A stretch of DNA of 64,000 nt from Agromyces rhizosphaerae (GTDB taxonomy: Bacteria; Actinomycetota; Actinomycetes; Actinomycetales; Microbacteriaceae), in the NCBI RefSeq assembly GCF_027925245.1, contig NZ_BSDP01000001.1, forward strand, positions 806,001 through 870,000, in the 5' to 3' direction. The notes beneath the pieces are model-generated. The model was not told where the DNA came from. It worked only from the letters and a program-made list of their open reading frames with translations, and ran no database searches. The position numbers were made by a program, and so were the translations under genes. Within the stretch, counting starts at the first letter, position 1. The number at the start of each line of letters is the position of its first letter. Shown in pieces: positions 1 through 8,398 of this stretch.

Positions 1-351
1 AAGGCGCGCGTCATCGAGCGCACCGGGGTGAACTTCGTGTGCGCGATCTTCCCGACCAACGACCGCAGCGCGATGATCGTGAGCGCCATGAGCTTCGACC
101 GGCGCGACGAGGCGCACGTGCGGGCGACGTTCGACACGGTGCGCGAGCTGATCGCCGAGATCGGCGAGCTCGGCTACGGCGAGTACCGCGCGCACCTCGA
201 CGTGATGGACCTCGCCGCCGAGCAGTACTCGTTCGGCGACCACGCCTACCGGCGGTTCACGGAGTCGATCAAGGACGCCGTCGACCCGAAGGGCATCCTC
301 GCCCCGGGCCGGCACGGGGTCTGGCCGGCGAAGTACCGCCCGGAGCGCTGA
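1..351 (+). CDS. VAO-type FAD-linked oxidase, C-terminal fragment (5' end outside window)
   Basis: Frame 1 is open from the first base to the TGA at 349-351, giving the last 116 residues of a larger protein. The tail contains GYGEYRAHLDVMDLAAEQYS and DAVDPKGILAPGRHGVWP, the usual ending of the vanillyl-alcohol oxidase / 4-cresol dehydrogenase family, whose members oxidise para-substituted phenols with FAD. It closely resembles the C-terminus of the complete protein at 3814-5403, so the two are paralogues. The gene is convergent with the operon that follows and ends in a strong hairpin. The substrate cannot be read from a fragment. Confidence 0.85.
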   Translation, partial: KARVIERTGVNFVCAIFPTNDRSAMIVSAMSFDRRDEAHVRATFDTVRELIAEIGELGYGEYRAHLDVMDLAAEQYSFGDHAYRRFTESIKDAVDPKGILAPGRHGVWPAKYRPER

Positions 352-355
352 GCAA

Positions 356-392
356 AACGAGGGGGGCCCAGCATCGCCGGGCCCCCCTCGTT
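356..392. terminator. Bidirectional hairpin terminator
   Basis: A perfect 14-bp stem (AACGAGGGGGGCCC at 356-369 paired with 379-392) encloses a 9-nt loop. It lies between the stop of the left-edge oxidase and the convergent dehydrogenase ending at 420, so it can serve both strands. Confidence 0.85.
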
Positions 393-419
393 CGTCGTTC
401 CGGCGGCCCGCGCCGCCGC

Positions 420-1547
420 TCAGTAGTCGAACGCGATGATGCCGCACACGTCGTCGAGCGACCCGGAGCGATCGCGCGCGAGGTCGAGCTCGTCGAGCGC
501 GTAGGTCCGCGTGAGGATCGGGTCGGGGTCGAGCAGCCCGCGCTCGAGCATGCCGGTGTAGCGCTGCAGGTCGCTGCGCATGTGCACCTGGCCGTTCTGC
601 GAGCTCAGGATGCGGCGGCTCTGCAGCGCGGTCTCGACCTGGGGCAGCCCGAGCTCGGCGGTGCCCACCTCGAACCCGGTGAGCACGGTGCGCCCGCCCC
701 GGCGTGCCGCGCGCACGGCGATGCGCTGCGCGGCCGTCGGGCCGGCCGCCTCGAGCACGACGTCGGCGCCCCGGCCGCCGGTGAGGTCGCGCACGGCCTC
801 GACCGCGTCCGTGTCGTCCGGGTCGACGAGGTGGTCGGCGCCGAGCGAGGCGGCGATCGCGCGTCGGCCCGCGTGCGGCTCGACCACGACGATCGTGCCC
901 GCGCCGGCGAGCCTGGCCGCCTGCAGCATCCAGAGCCCCACGTGCCCGGCGCCGACGATGGCGACCGACTCGCCCGGCGCGACCTCGGCGACGTTCGCCA
1001 CCGAGCCGACACCGGTCGTGATGCCGCAGCCGAGCATCGAGAGCACCTCGCTCGACAGGTCGGACTCGATCGGGAACACCTGGTTGCCCGAGGCCGACAT
1101 GTACTCGGCGTACCCGCCGACGCAGCCGGCGCACGAGATCGCCGCGCCGTCGTCGCCGCGCGCGACGTCGGGGTAGACGCCCCCGAGGTCGAACAGCTCG
1201 CCGCACTGCCACGGCTCGCCGATCGCGCAGTAGTAGCACCGTCCGCACTCGGGCGTGCCCGGCACGACGACCCGCTGCCCCACCGTGACGCCCCGCACCT
1301 CGGAGCCGACCTCGACGACCTCGCCGATCGAGGCGTGGCCGAGGATCGTCGGCGGGACCTTGAAGAGCTTGCCGCTCCAGTTCTTCACGTCGGTCGAGCA
1401 GAATGGGCTCGCGTGCGTGCGCACGAGCACCCGGGCCGGGTCGAGCGGCAGCATCTCGACCTGCTCGATCGAGAACGGCTCGCCGATCTCGCGGAGCACG
1501 CCCGCGCGGCCGCGCACGACCGGGGCGGCCGTGCCGCGCGGGCTCAC
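420..1547 (-). CDS. Zinc-dependent MDR alcohol dehydrogenase
   Basis: A 375-residue medium-chain dehydrogenase. Visible features are the catalytic-zinc residues Cys50 (PFCSTD) and His71 (LGH), four structural-zinc cysteines at 101, 104, 107 and 115, and the Rossmann motif GAGHVGLW near 199-206. I chose the GTG start at 1547 because it overlaps the stop of the upstream SDR gene as GTGA; a longer frame upstream runs through that gene. It is the last gene of the operon running from 10143. Related copies sit at 15787-16875 and 30967-32061. It probably oxidises an alcohol made by the neighbouring oxidases; the substrate is unknown. Confidence 0.88.
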   Translation of the reverse strand: MSPRGTAAPVVRGRAGVLREIGEPFSIEQVEMLPLDPARVLVRTHASPFCSTDVKNWSGKLFKVPPTILGHASIGEVVEVGSEVRGVTVGQRVVVPGTPECGRCYYCAIGEPWQCGELFDLGGVYPDVARGDDGAAISCAGCVGGYAEYMSASGNQVFPIESDLSSEVLSMLGCGITTGVGSVANVAEVAPGESVAIVGAGHVGLWMLQAARLAGAGTIVVVEPHAGRRAIAASLGADHLVDPDDTDAVEAVRDLTGGRGADVVLEAAGPTAAQRIAVRAARRGGRTVLTGFEVGTAELGLPQVETALQSRRILSSQNGQVHMRSDLQRYTGMLERGLLDPDPILTRTYALDELDLARDRSGSLDDVCGIIAFDY

Positions 1548-2356
1548 GCCGACTCCACCGGGTAGCGCTCGAAGCCCTCGCGCACCTGCTGCTGCCGGGC
1601 CTCGACGAGGTGCCACCAGTCGGGATGGGTCACCGCGTACAGGTCGTCGTTCCGGATCGCCCGGGTCACGATGCGGCCGGCGTCGATCGGATCGATCCAG
1701 CGCAGGTCCCGCGCGGGTCCCTCCGAGATGTCGACGTCGGCGAGCGCGCCCGCGAGCGACGCGGGGCGGTTGCGCAGGCTCGACTTGATGTTCGTGCGCA
1801 CGGTGCCCGGCGCGAGCAGCGTGAGGTGCACGTCCGAGCCCTCCTCGGCCAGCTCGAGGGCGAGCGCCTCGGTGAGCGCGGCGACGCCGTACTTGGTCAC
1901 GGCGTAGGCGCCCGCACCGGCCATCGGCGCGAACGAGGCCATCGACCCCGTGTTCACGATGTGCCCGCCGTCGGGGTTCGCCTGGAGCAGCGGCAGGAAC
2001 GTCGACACCCCGTGGATCACGCCCCAGAGGTTCACGTCGAGGATGAAGCGCCAGTCGGCGAGCGTCATGTCGGCCATGCGGGCGAGCGGCCCGACGCCGG
2101 CGTTGTTGACGACGATGCCCACCGAGCCGTGGCGTGCGACGACCTCGTCGGCGAGCGCCTGCACGCTCGCCGGATCGGTCACGTCGACGTGGATGCCCTC
2201 CGCGCCGATCTCGGCGGCGGTCTGCTCCAGCGCCTCGCGCTCGATGTCGGCGATCACCACCCTCGCGCCCTCGGCGATGAGCTGCTCGGCGATGCCGCGC
2301 CCGATCCCCGAGCCGCCTCCCGTGACCACGGCCACCCTGCCCTCGATCTGCGTCAT
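1544..2356 (-). CDS. SDR-family NAD(P)-dependent oxidoreductase
   Basis: A 270-residue classical short-chain dehydrogenase. The cofactor motif TGGGSGIG is at 12-19, NNAG at 84-87, and the catalytic Ser138, Tyr151 and Lys155 (YAVTK) are all present, so it should be active. Asp37 at the end of the second strand (VVIADIE) suggests NAD preference by family rules. It overlaps the dehydrogenase downstream by 4 nt and follows the FAD oxidase gene by 16 nt, so it is part of the same operon. It likely oxidises or reduces a hydroxyl/keto intermediate. Confidence 0.9.
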   Translation of the reverse strand: MTQIEGRVAVVTGGGSGIGRGIAEQLIAEGARVVIADIEREALEQTAAEIGAEGIHVDVTDPASVQALADEVVARHGSVGIVVNNAGVGPLARMADMTLADWRFILDVNLWGVIHGVSTFLPLLQANPDGGHIVNTGSMASFAPMAGAGAYAVTKYGVAALTEALALELAEEGSDVHLTLLAPGTVRTNIKSSLRNRPASLAGALADVDISEGPARDLRWIDPIDAGRIVTRAIRNDDLYAVTHPDWWHLVEARQQQVREGFERYPVESA

Positions 2357-2372
2357 GCGGCCTCCTCCTGGT

Positions 2373-3776
2373 TCAGTTGCCGAAGCCGAAGCGGCCGTCG
2401 GGGTCGTACTCGGCGCGGACCTCGCGGAGTCGCTCGGCCGTCTCCGCGGGCCAGAGCCGCGCGAAGTCGCCGGGGGTCGGATGCCCCGCCCAGTTGTAGT
2501 TCACCTCGGCGTGCGCGTAGTGCGCCACGTCGTCGAAGAGCGCCGGCCCGGCGACGGGCAGCGCCTCGTCGTTCAGCCCGGGGACGACCGCGGCGACCAC
2601 GAGCAGCGAGAACGCCGCCTGCCGGCCGCCGATCGAGTTCGGCGCCTCGGGCTCGCGTGCGATCGCGCCGCCGAAGAAGCGGGTCTCGACGTTGGCGAAC
2701 GGCGCCGGGACCCCGGCTCCCGCGTGGCGGAGGATCGTCGAGACGTAGTCCTGGTCGACCGGGTCGAGGAAGTCGCCGCGCTCCCAGATCGGCAGCGGTC
2801 CGAACGGCTCGGCGTGGATCGTGCCCACCTCCTGCGCCGGCAGCAGCCCGACGCCGTCGAGGTGCACGGGTGCGACCTCGCGCATCGGCGCGATGAGCTC
2901 CGCGCCGCGCGCGGCGAGCGACGCCGAGTCCCCCTCGAGGTCCACGTGGGCGAACCGCACGTGCGCGAGGGTGCGCCCCGCGAGCGGCTCGGGCACGCCC
3001 TCCGGCGGCATCCGCAGGATGCCGATCGAGGTGTTGGCGCTCTCGGGCAGCGTCGCGGTCCAGTCGAGCCACGCGCGATGCACGGCCTCGATGTGCTCCT
3101 CGGCGAAGAAGAGCCCGCCGCCGTAGACCTCCGTCAGCTGCACGGCCTCGACGGTCACCTCGGTCACGACGCCGAACCCGACCTTCCCGCCCTTCAGCGC
3201 CCGGAAGAGGTCGGCGTGCTCGTTCGCGGAAGCCACGACGGTCGAGCCGTCCGCGAGCACCACCCGGAACGAGCGCGCGCGGTCGGCCGCCCAGCCGAGC
3301 GTGCGGCTGAGGGGCCCGACGCCGCCGCCGAGCATCAGCCCGACCGCGCCGACGCTGGGCGACGAGCCGGTGACGGCGGCGAGGCCGTGCTCGGCCAGGC
3401 GCGGCAGGATGTCCATCCACCGCGCACCCGCGCCGATGGTGAACGTGCCGGCCTCCGGGTCGACCTCGATGGCGTCCAGCCGGTGCGTGCGGATCAGCAG
3501 CCCGGAGTCGACCGTGCGGTACGAACCGTGGCCGGTGGCCTGGATGACGACCTCCAGCCCGTGCTCGCCGGCGAACCGCACGGCCGCCTGCACGTCGGCC
3601 TCGCTCGTCGCGCCGACGACGAGGTCGGGCGCCATCGGGGAGAGCGAGTTGAACCCGTCGATCTCCTCCTGGTAGCCGGCGTCGCCGCGCGCGAGCACCG
3701 GCCCGGCGACCTCCGACCGCAGCGCCGTGAGCGCCGCTCCCGATGCCTCGACGACCGTGGTCGTGTCCGATCCCAT
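2373..3776 (-). CDS. BBE-type FAD-binding oxidoreductase
   Basis: A 467-residue flavoprotein with a PCMH-type FAD domain (about 40-220) and a C-terminal BBE signature (NYNWAGHP). His83 in ATGHGSYRTVDSG is at the place where 6-hydroxynicotine oxidase and berberine-bridge-enzyme relatives attach FAD covalently; the second, cysteinyl attachment site of BBE is not evident, suggesting single attachment. Such enzymes oxidise alcohols or amines using oxygen. It sits 37 nt downstream of a second, VAO-type, flavin oxidase. The similarity to nicotine oxidases is at family level only and does not identify the substrate. Confidence 0.85.
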   Translation of the reverse strand: MGSDTTTVVEASGAALTALRSEVAGPVLARGDAGYQEEIDGFNSLSPMAPDLVVGATSEADVQAAVRFAGEHGLEVVIQATGHGSYRTVDSGLLIRTHRLDAIEVDPEAGTFTIGAGARWMDILPRLAEHGLAAVTGSSPSVGAVGLMLGGGVGPLSRTLGWAADRARSFRVVLADGSTVVASANEHADLFRALKGGKVGFGVVTEVTVEAVQLTEVYGGGLFFAEEHIEAVHRAWLDWTATLPESANTSIGILRMPPEGVPEPLAGRTLAHVRFAHVDLEGDSASLAARGAELIAPMREVAPVHLDGVGLLPAQEVGTIHAEPFGPLPIWERGDFLDPVDQDYVSTILRHAGAGVPAPFANVETRFFGGAIAREPEAPNSIGGRQAAFSLLVVAAVVPGLNDEALPVAGPALFDDVAHYAHAEVNYNWAGHPTPGDFARLWPAETAERLREVRAEYDPDGRFGFGN

Positions 3777-3813
3777 GTCTGCTCCTCGTTGAGTCGTGTG
3801 CTCGATCGTGCTG

Positions 3814-5403
3814 TCAGGCGACGGCGCCGCTGCCGTCGCCGTCGCGCCGTCCGGCCGGCCAGATGCCGTGCCGTCCCGGCGCGAGGATGCCGTTGGGGTC
3901 GACGGCGTCCTTGATCCGCTCGCAGAACCTCCGGTAGGCGAAGTCCCCGAACGAGTACTGCTCGGCGGCGAGGTCCATGAAGTCCAGGTGCGCGCGGTAC
4001 TCGCCGTACCCGAGGGCCCCGGCGGCGCGCACCATCGACTTCACGGTCGAGAACGCGGTCGCGCTCTGCTGCTCGTCGCTCGTGTCGAAGGCGAGGCCGC
4101 TGACGAGCAGCGCGCTGCGCTCGCTCGCGACGCAGATGCCCATGACGAAGTTGACGCCCGCCTCGCGCACGACGATCTCCTCGAGCAGGTCGACGACCTC
4201 GCGCACGTCCCTGCCGACGAGCGGGACGGCCGGCGAGAACCCGACGTGGCCGATGTGGTCGGGCAGCGCCTCGAGCATGTCGAGGTTCGGGATGCCCGCC
4301 TGCACCTTGTCGACGAAGTCGACGATCTCGTGCCACTCGTCGCGGCCGAACGTGCGGTGGTGGTCCACCCTGGCGCCCTCGATCGCGGACCACGCCTCGG
4401 TGATCTTCTCCACGTGCCGCGCGACGACCACCGGGTCGCCCCAGACCGCGGTGCGCATGCCCCAGCGCCCGACGCCGGAGACGTCGGCGAGCTCCTGCAG
4501 CGCGTCCTCGCTCAGCGTGGCATCCGCCCCCTGCAGCTTGCCGAGCAGCTCGGGGAAGTGCGACGACAGGGTGATGGTGTTCTGCATCACCGGCACGCCG
4601 CGGATCACGCCGTCGAGCCGCAGCTCGCGGAGGATGTCGATCGCCTGCTCGAGCTGGGTGTCCTTCGGCACCGTGAGGAACAGCGGGGCGTAGGCCTCGG
4701 GCTTGCGCATCAGCCAGTAGCCCATGCGCGTGACGATGCCGAAGTTCGACTGCACGAACAGCGGGTCGAGCACCGGGCCGAGCCCGCGCTTGTAGACGTG
4801 CCACGACTTCGCGTCGGGGATCGCGCCCATGCCGGTGCGCAGCAGCGAGCCGTCGGCGAGCACGACCTCCATGCCCGTCGGCGCCTGGAAGTCGGTGCCG
4901 AGCGGCAGGTAGGTGACGCCGCTGTCGAGGGTGTTGCCGATGACCGAGCCCCAGCCGAGGTCGGGCACCGAGACGAGCAGGTCGTCGTGCCCGGCGTCCT
5001 GCAGCGCCTGGTGCAGGTCCATCCAGGTGACGCCCGGCTCGACCACCGCGTAGGCGAGCTCGGGATCGATCTCGATCACGCGGTTCATGCGGCGGAGGCT
5101 CACGAGCACGGAGCCGGCGACGCGGGGCGACGGCCCGCCGTACCCGTTGTTGCGCCCCTGCGACGACGGCCAGAGCGGTACGCCGAGCTCGTTCGCGATG
5201 CGCACGACCGCCTGCACCTCCTCGGTCGACGTGGGGTAGACCACGGCCGACGAGTCGTAGGTGCGGTCGCCGTGGAACCAGTAGGGGTCCCGGTAGGCGT
5301 CCCTGCCCTCCTCGTCGACGACGACGGCGTCGTCGCCGAGCACCTCGCGGAACCGGCGCTCGGCCTCCGCGGTCAGGACGTACGGCTGGTCACGCGCGCT
5401 CAT
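3814..5403 (-). CDS. VAO / 4-cresol-dehydrogenase-type FAD-linked oxidase
   Basis: A 529-residue complete member of the family seen at the left edge. The N-terminal half is a PCMH FAD domain (PTSTEEVQAVVRIANE; SSQGRNNGYGG), followed by a substrate domain and the family tail ILAPGRHGIWP. Family members oxidise 4-alkyl- or 4-hydroxymethyl-phenols by hydride transfer to FAD. I chose the ATG at 5403, with GGAGG 6 nt upstream; a GTG at 5415 in the same frame is possible. It overlaps the CMD gene upstream by 14 nt. Together with the left-edge copy this makes two VAO enzymes within 5.4 kb, hinting at a phenolic substrate. Confidence 0.87.
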   Translation of the reverse strand: MSARDQPYVLTAEAERRFREVLGDDAVVVDEEGRDAYRDPYWFHGDRTYDSSAVVYPTSTEEVQAVVRIANELGVPLWPSSQGRNNGYGGPSPRVAGSVLVSLRRMNRVIEIDPELAYAVVEPGVTWMDLHQALQDAGHDDLLVSVPDLGWGSVIGNTLDSGVTYLPLGTDFQAPTGMEVVLADGSLLRTGMGAIPDAKSWHVYKRGLGPVLDPLFVQSNFGIVTRMGYWLMRKPEAYAPLFLTVPKDTQLEQAIDILRELRLDGVIRGVPVMQNTITLSSHFPELLGKLQGADATLSEDALQELADVSGVGRWGMRTAVWGDPVVVARHVEKITEAWSAIEGARVDHHRTFGRDEWHEIVDFVDKVQAGIPNLDMLEALPDHIGHVGFSPAVPLVGRDVREVVDLLEEIVVREAGVNFVMGICVASERSALLVSGLAFDTSDEQQSATAFSTVKSMVRAAGALGYGEYRAHLDFMDLAAEQYSFGDFAYRRFCERIKDAVDPNGILAPGRHGIWPAGRRDGDGSGAVA

Positions 5404-6154
5404 CGCGGCCTCCACTCTCCTCCTGCAGGATCGGCGCGGCCTCGAGCAGCCCGTGGATGCCCAAGGTCGACGCGATCTCCATGACCTCGATCAGCTCCTC
5501 GGCGGTGGCGCCGTACCCGACCGCGTTCTGCAGGTGCAGGCGCAGGCCGGACGTGTACAGGTGCGTCGCCGCCGTGTCGAACGCGATGTAGATGAACTCC
5601 TTCACCTTCGGCTCGAGGGTGCCGGTCTTCCACGGCACCGACGAGAACTCGGTGTAGGCGTCGAAGAACTCGGGTGCGAGCTCGAGGATCTCGTCCCAGA
5701 ACGAGTGCCAGTACCCGCGGTTGGCGGTGAACTCGGCCTTGAGCCGCTCCTGGTACTCGGTGAGCTCGGATGCCCCGCTGCGCACCCCCGCCTCCTCGAG
5801 CACCTCGACGAGGATCGGCACACCGATGTTCATCGCGTGGATGCCGAGCGTCGCGCAGCACTCGAGCACCTCCATCAGCTCCTGCGGGGTCGCACCGGCG
5901 TCGAGCGCGCGACGGATGTGCCCGCGCACGGGCGGCAGGTACAGGTGCGTCGAGTTCGCCGCGACCGCGAGGCGGATGAAGTGCCGCACCTTCTCGGGCA
6001 GCGCGCCGCGGCGATCGGGCACGGCCGCGAGGTCCGCGTACTTGTCGAGGAACTCCGGGTCGAGGTCGAGCACCGCCTGGAGCTTGCCGTCCCACTCCCC
6101 GACCGTCTGCTCGACGTGCTCGCGGATCTCGGCGCTGCGCTCGCTGCCGCTCAT
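5390..6154 (-). CDS. Double-domain carboxymuconolactone-decarboxylase-like protein
   Basis: A 254-residue protein made of two CMD/AhpD-fold repeats: residues about 35-120 (STHLYLPPVRGH, GATPQELMEV, ATLGIHAM) and about 150-240 (ATHLYTSGLRLH, GATAEELIEV, STLGIHGL). No CxxC peroxidatic motif is present (the first repeat has adjacent Cys99-Cys100), so a peroxidase role like AhpD is unlikely. The ATG at 6154 overlaps the preceding stop as ATGA; longer upstream reading is an artefact of the neighbouring gene. Such proteins occur in ring-cleavage and lactone pathways, but many have no assigned reaction. It forms a repeated pair with the HIBADH-like gene beside it. Confidence 0.85.
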   Translation of the reverse strand: MSGSERSAEIREHVEQTVGEWDGKLQAVLDLDPEFLDKYADLAAVPDRRGALPEKVRHFIRLAVAANSTHLYLPPVRGHIRRALDAGATPQELMEVLECCATLGIHAMNIGVPILVEVLEEAGVRSGASELTEYQERLKAEFTANRGYWHSFWDEILELAPEFFDAYTEFSSVPWKTGTLEPKVKEFIYIAFDTAATHLYTSGLRLHLQNAVGYGATAEELIEVMEIASTLGIHGLLEAAPILQEESGGRDERA

Positions 6155-7047
6155 GCCGTGGCTCCCTCGGCCGGCGTCGCGAGGTGCTCGCGCAGCCAGC
6201 GCGCCACCTCGGTGTGGTCGGCTCCCGCCCCCAGTTCGGCATCGGCGGCCTCCCAGTGGGCGACGGCCGCGTCGGTGAGCGTGTGCGGCACGCCGAGGCG
6301 TTCGGCCAGGCCGGTGGCGATGCGCATGTCCTTGAGCATGAGCGCGAGCCCGAAGCCGGAGTCGTAGGTCTCGCCCACGATGAAATTCGGCCACTTGTGC
6401 TGCGTCGAGCCGCTGCGACCGCTCGAGCCGTTGATGGCGTCGAGCATCACCTCGGGGTCGAGGCCGAACGCGATGCCGGTGAGCATCGCCTCGCTGCTCG
6501 CCCACAGGTGCGTGGCCGACATCAGGTTGTTGATCGCCTTCAGCGCGTGGCCGGCACCGACCGCACCGACGTGGGTCGGGCGCCCGAGCACCTCGAGCAC
6601 CGGCAACGCCGCCTGGACGTCGGCCTCCGCGCCGCCCACCATGATCGTGAGGGTGCCGGCGCGCGCGCCGCCCACGCCGCCCGACACCGGCGCGTCGATG
6701 AAGCGCGCACCCGACTGCTCCACGACGCCCGCGAGCTCGCGGCTGCGCAGCGGCTCCGACGAGCTCATGTCGATGACGAGCGCACCGGGCTGCACGGACG
6801 GCAGGATCCCGGCGGCCGCGGCCTCCACGATGTCGGAGTTGGGGAGCATCAGGATGACGGCATCCGCCCGCTCCACCGCCTGCGCCGCGTCGGCGACGGC
6901 CGTGCCGCCCGCCTCGACCAGCCGCTCGCGCGCCTCGGCGGAGATGTCCGACCCGACGACCTCGAGCCCGGACTCGACCAGCCGACGGGCCATGGGGGTG
7001 CCCATGTTGCCGAGGCCGATGAAGGCGACGACGTTCGCAGCGCTCAC
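6151..7047 (-). CDS. NAD(P)-dependent oxidoreductase, 3-hydroxyisobutyrate dehydrogenase family
   Basis: A 298-residue beta-hydroxyacid dehydrogenase. GLGNMG opens the N-terminal Rossmann domain; the substrate-binding DAPVSGGVGGARAG and the catalytic-lysine motif KAINN are intact. The GTG start at 7047 overlaps the upstream CMD stop (GTGA), matching the very short family N-terminus. It likely oxidises a 3-hydroxy acid or reduces a semialdehyde. A second member of the family lies two genes upstream (7457-8398), each preceded or followed by a CMD protein, so the two may act on successive or alternative intermediates. Confidence 0.9.
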   Translation of the reverse strand: MSAANVVAFIGLGNMGTPMARRLVESGLEVVGSDISAEARERLVEAGGTAVADAAQAVERADAVILMLPNSDIVEAAAAGILPSVQPGALVIDMSSSEPLRSRELAGVVEQSGARFIDAPVSGGVGGARAGTLTIMVGGAEADVQAALPVLEVLGRPTHVGAVGAGHALKAINNLMSATHLWASSEAMLTGIAFGLDPEVMLDAINGSSGRSGSTQHKWPNFIVGETYDSGFGLALMLKDMRIATGLAERLGVPHTLTDAAVAHWEAADAELGAGADHTEVARWLREHLATPAEGATA

Positions 7048-7460
7048 AGCTCGCCCGCCGCCTTCATCTCCTCGAGCTTCGCCTCGGCGATCCGGAACGA
7101 CTCCAGCGAGGCCGGGACGCCGACGTAGATCGCGACCTGCATCAGCACCTCCTGGATCTCCTCGACCGAGACGCCGTTGCGGATCGCGCCGCGCACGTGC
7201 ACCCCGAGTTCGTGCCCGCGGTTCAGGGCCGAGAGCATGGCGATGTTCAGCAGGCTGCGCGTGCGCCGGTCGATGCCGTCCCGGGTCCACACGGCGCCCC
7301 AGCAGTACTCGGTCACGAGTTCCTGGATGGGGCGGGAGAACTCGGTCACCTGGCCGAGCGAGCGCTCGACGTGGGCGGGGCCGAGCACGTCGCGCCGGAC
7401 GTTCATGCCCGACTCGTAGGTGTCCCTGCGGGTGGCGTCGTTCTGGTCGATGGTGGTCAT
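7044..7460 (-). CDS. Carboxymuconolactone decarboxylase family protein (PcaC-like)
   Basis: A 138-residue single-domain CMD protein. It has the family pattern EYCWGAVWTRDGIDRRTRSL, LNIAMLSALNRGHELGVHV and GVSVEEIQEVLMQ, matching the length and layout of PcaC (4-carboxymuconolactone decarboxylase). The genuine pathway decarboxylase in this window is probably the C-terminal half of the PcaL fusion at 57210-58448, so this copy is more likely adapted to the uncharacterised pathway of its operon. Both ends overlap neighbouring HIBADH-like genes by 4 nt, which argues for coupled translation. Confidence 0.87.
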   Translation of the reverse strand: MTTIDQNDATRRDTYESGMNVRRDVLGPAHVERSLGQVTEFSRPIQELVTEYCWGAVWTRDGIDRRTRSLLNIAMLSALNRGHELGVHVRGAIRNGVSVEEIQEVLMQVAIYVGVPASLESFRIAEAKLEEMKAAGEL

Positions 7461-8398
7461 GCTGTCCTCGTCTCGGAGTCGGAGTCGGCGTCGGCGTCGT
7501 CGGGGTCGTGCGCATCGTGGAGCCGGATGCGGCCGGAGACGTCGCCGATCGCATCGACGACGGTGTTGCTGATGGCGTCGGCGTAGCCGAGCGAGTTCGC
7601 CAGCCCGAAGCTGGCGAGCGGACCGGACGCGTTGAGCGAGGTGACGCCCAGCTCGTGCAGGTGGTCCACGTAGAGCACGACGTCCTTGGTCATGAGGGCG
7701 TTCGTGAGGCCGCCCTTGAGGTAGTCGCCGTGGATGATCTTCGGGAAGCGGTTCAGGGTGGCGAAGTTCACCCCGGAGCTCGTGTTCAGCACCTCGAGCA
7801 CCGTGTCGAGGTCGAGCCCCGCCTTCTTCGCCGCGACCATGACCTCGGCGGTGGCCGAGAGGCTGATGGCGTTGAGGAAGTTGTTCAGGAGCTTCATGCT
7901 GTGCCCCGCGCCGGAGGCGCCCATGTGGTGCACCCCGGTCGCGAAGTGCGCGAGCAGGGGCCGCACGCGGTCGAGCGCCTCGGGGTCGCCGCCCACCATG
8001 AGGGTGAGGCCGCCCTTATCGGCCGCCGCCGCGCCGCCGGAGATGCCGGCGTCGAGGTAGGCGACGCCGCGCGCGGCGAGCTCCCCGCTGATCGTCGTGG
8101 TCGAGCTCGGCGCGGCCGTGCTCAGGTCGACGACGACCATCCCGGGCCGAAGCCCCTCCAGGAATCCGGGGTCCTGCAGCACGACGCGCTCGACGACCCG
8201 GCTGTCGGGCAGCGACAGGAACACCACGTCGCTCGAGGCGAGCACGGCCACCGACGAGTCGGCCGGGGTCGCGCCCGCCTCCTCGACGGCCTCGCGCCGC
8301 ATGTCGAAGCCGAGCACCGCGACGCCGCCGTCGACCAGCCTGCGGGTCATGCGCCCGCCCATGTTGCCGAGCCCGATGAATCCGGTCCGGTCCGTCAT
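7457..8398 (-). CDS. NAD(P)-dependent oxidoreductase, 3-hydroxyisobutyrate dehydrogenase family
   Basis: A 313-residue paralogue of 6151-7047. It carries GLGNMGGRM at the N-terminus, the substrate loop DAGISGGAAAADKGGLT and the catalytic KLLNNF motif. The C-terminal 20 residues are rich in Asp and Ser (DDADADSDSET) and probably disordered; the underlying DNA is a short near-repeat of GAGTCG/GACTCC codons. ATGA overlaps at both ends place it in the same operon. Likely acts on a 3-hydroxyacid or semialdehyde; substrate unknown. Confidence 0.88.
   Translation of the reverse strand: MTDRTGFIGLGNMGGRMTRRLVDGGVAVLGFDMRREAVEEAGATPADSSVAVLASSDVVFLSLPDSRVVERVVLQDPGFLEGLRPGMVVVDLSTAAPSSTTTISGELAARGVAYLDAGISGGAAAADKGGLTLMVGGDPEALDRVRPLLAHFATGVHHMGASGAGHSMKLLNNFLNAISLSATAEVMVAAKKAGLDLDTVLEVLNTSSGVNFATLNRFPKIIHGDYLKGGLTNALMTKDVVLYVDHLHELGVTSLNASGPLASFGLANSLGYADAISNTVVDAIGDVSGRIRLHDAHDPDDADADSDSETRTA

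Noticed and set aside
39..1565. Long open frame on the plus strand opposite the MDR gene, and similar ones throughout (for example 3796-5484, 6380-8617, 25052-27547, 42543-45050).
   Set aside because: They have Arg/Ala/Pro-rich or His/Asp/Arg-rich low-complexity translations, lack ribosome sites and lie antisense to genes with clear catalytic motifs; they reflect the high GC content.
2373..3776. Identification of the BBE-type oxidase as a nicotine-degradation enzyme.
   Set aside because: Only family-level motifs match; none of the other nicotine-pathway genes is nearby.
7457..7520. GAGTCG/GACTCC repeat-like stretch as a microsatellite or phase-variation tract.
   Set aside because: It encodes the Asp/Ser-rich tail of the HIBADH-like protein and the units are imperfect; slippage is not supported.
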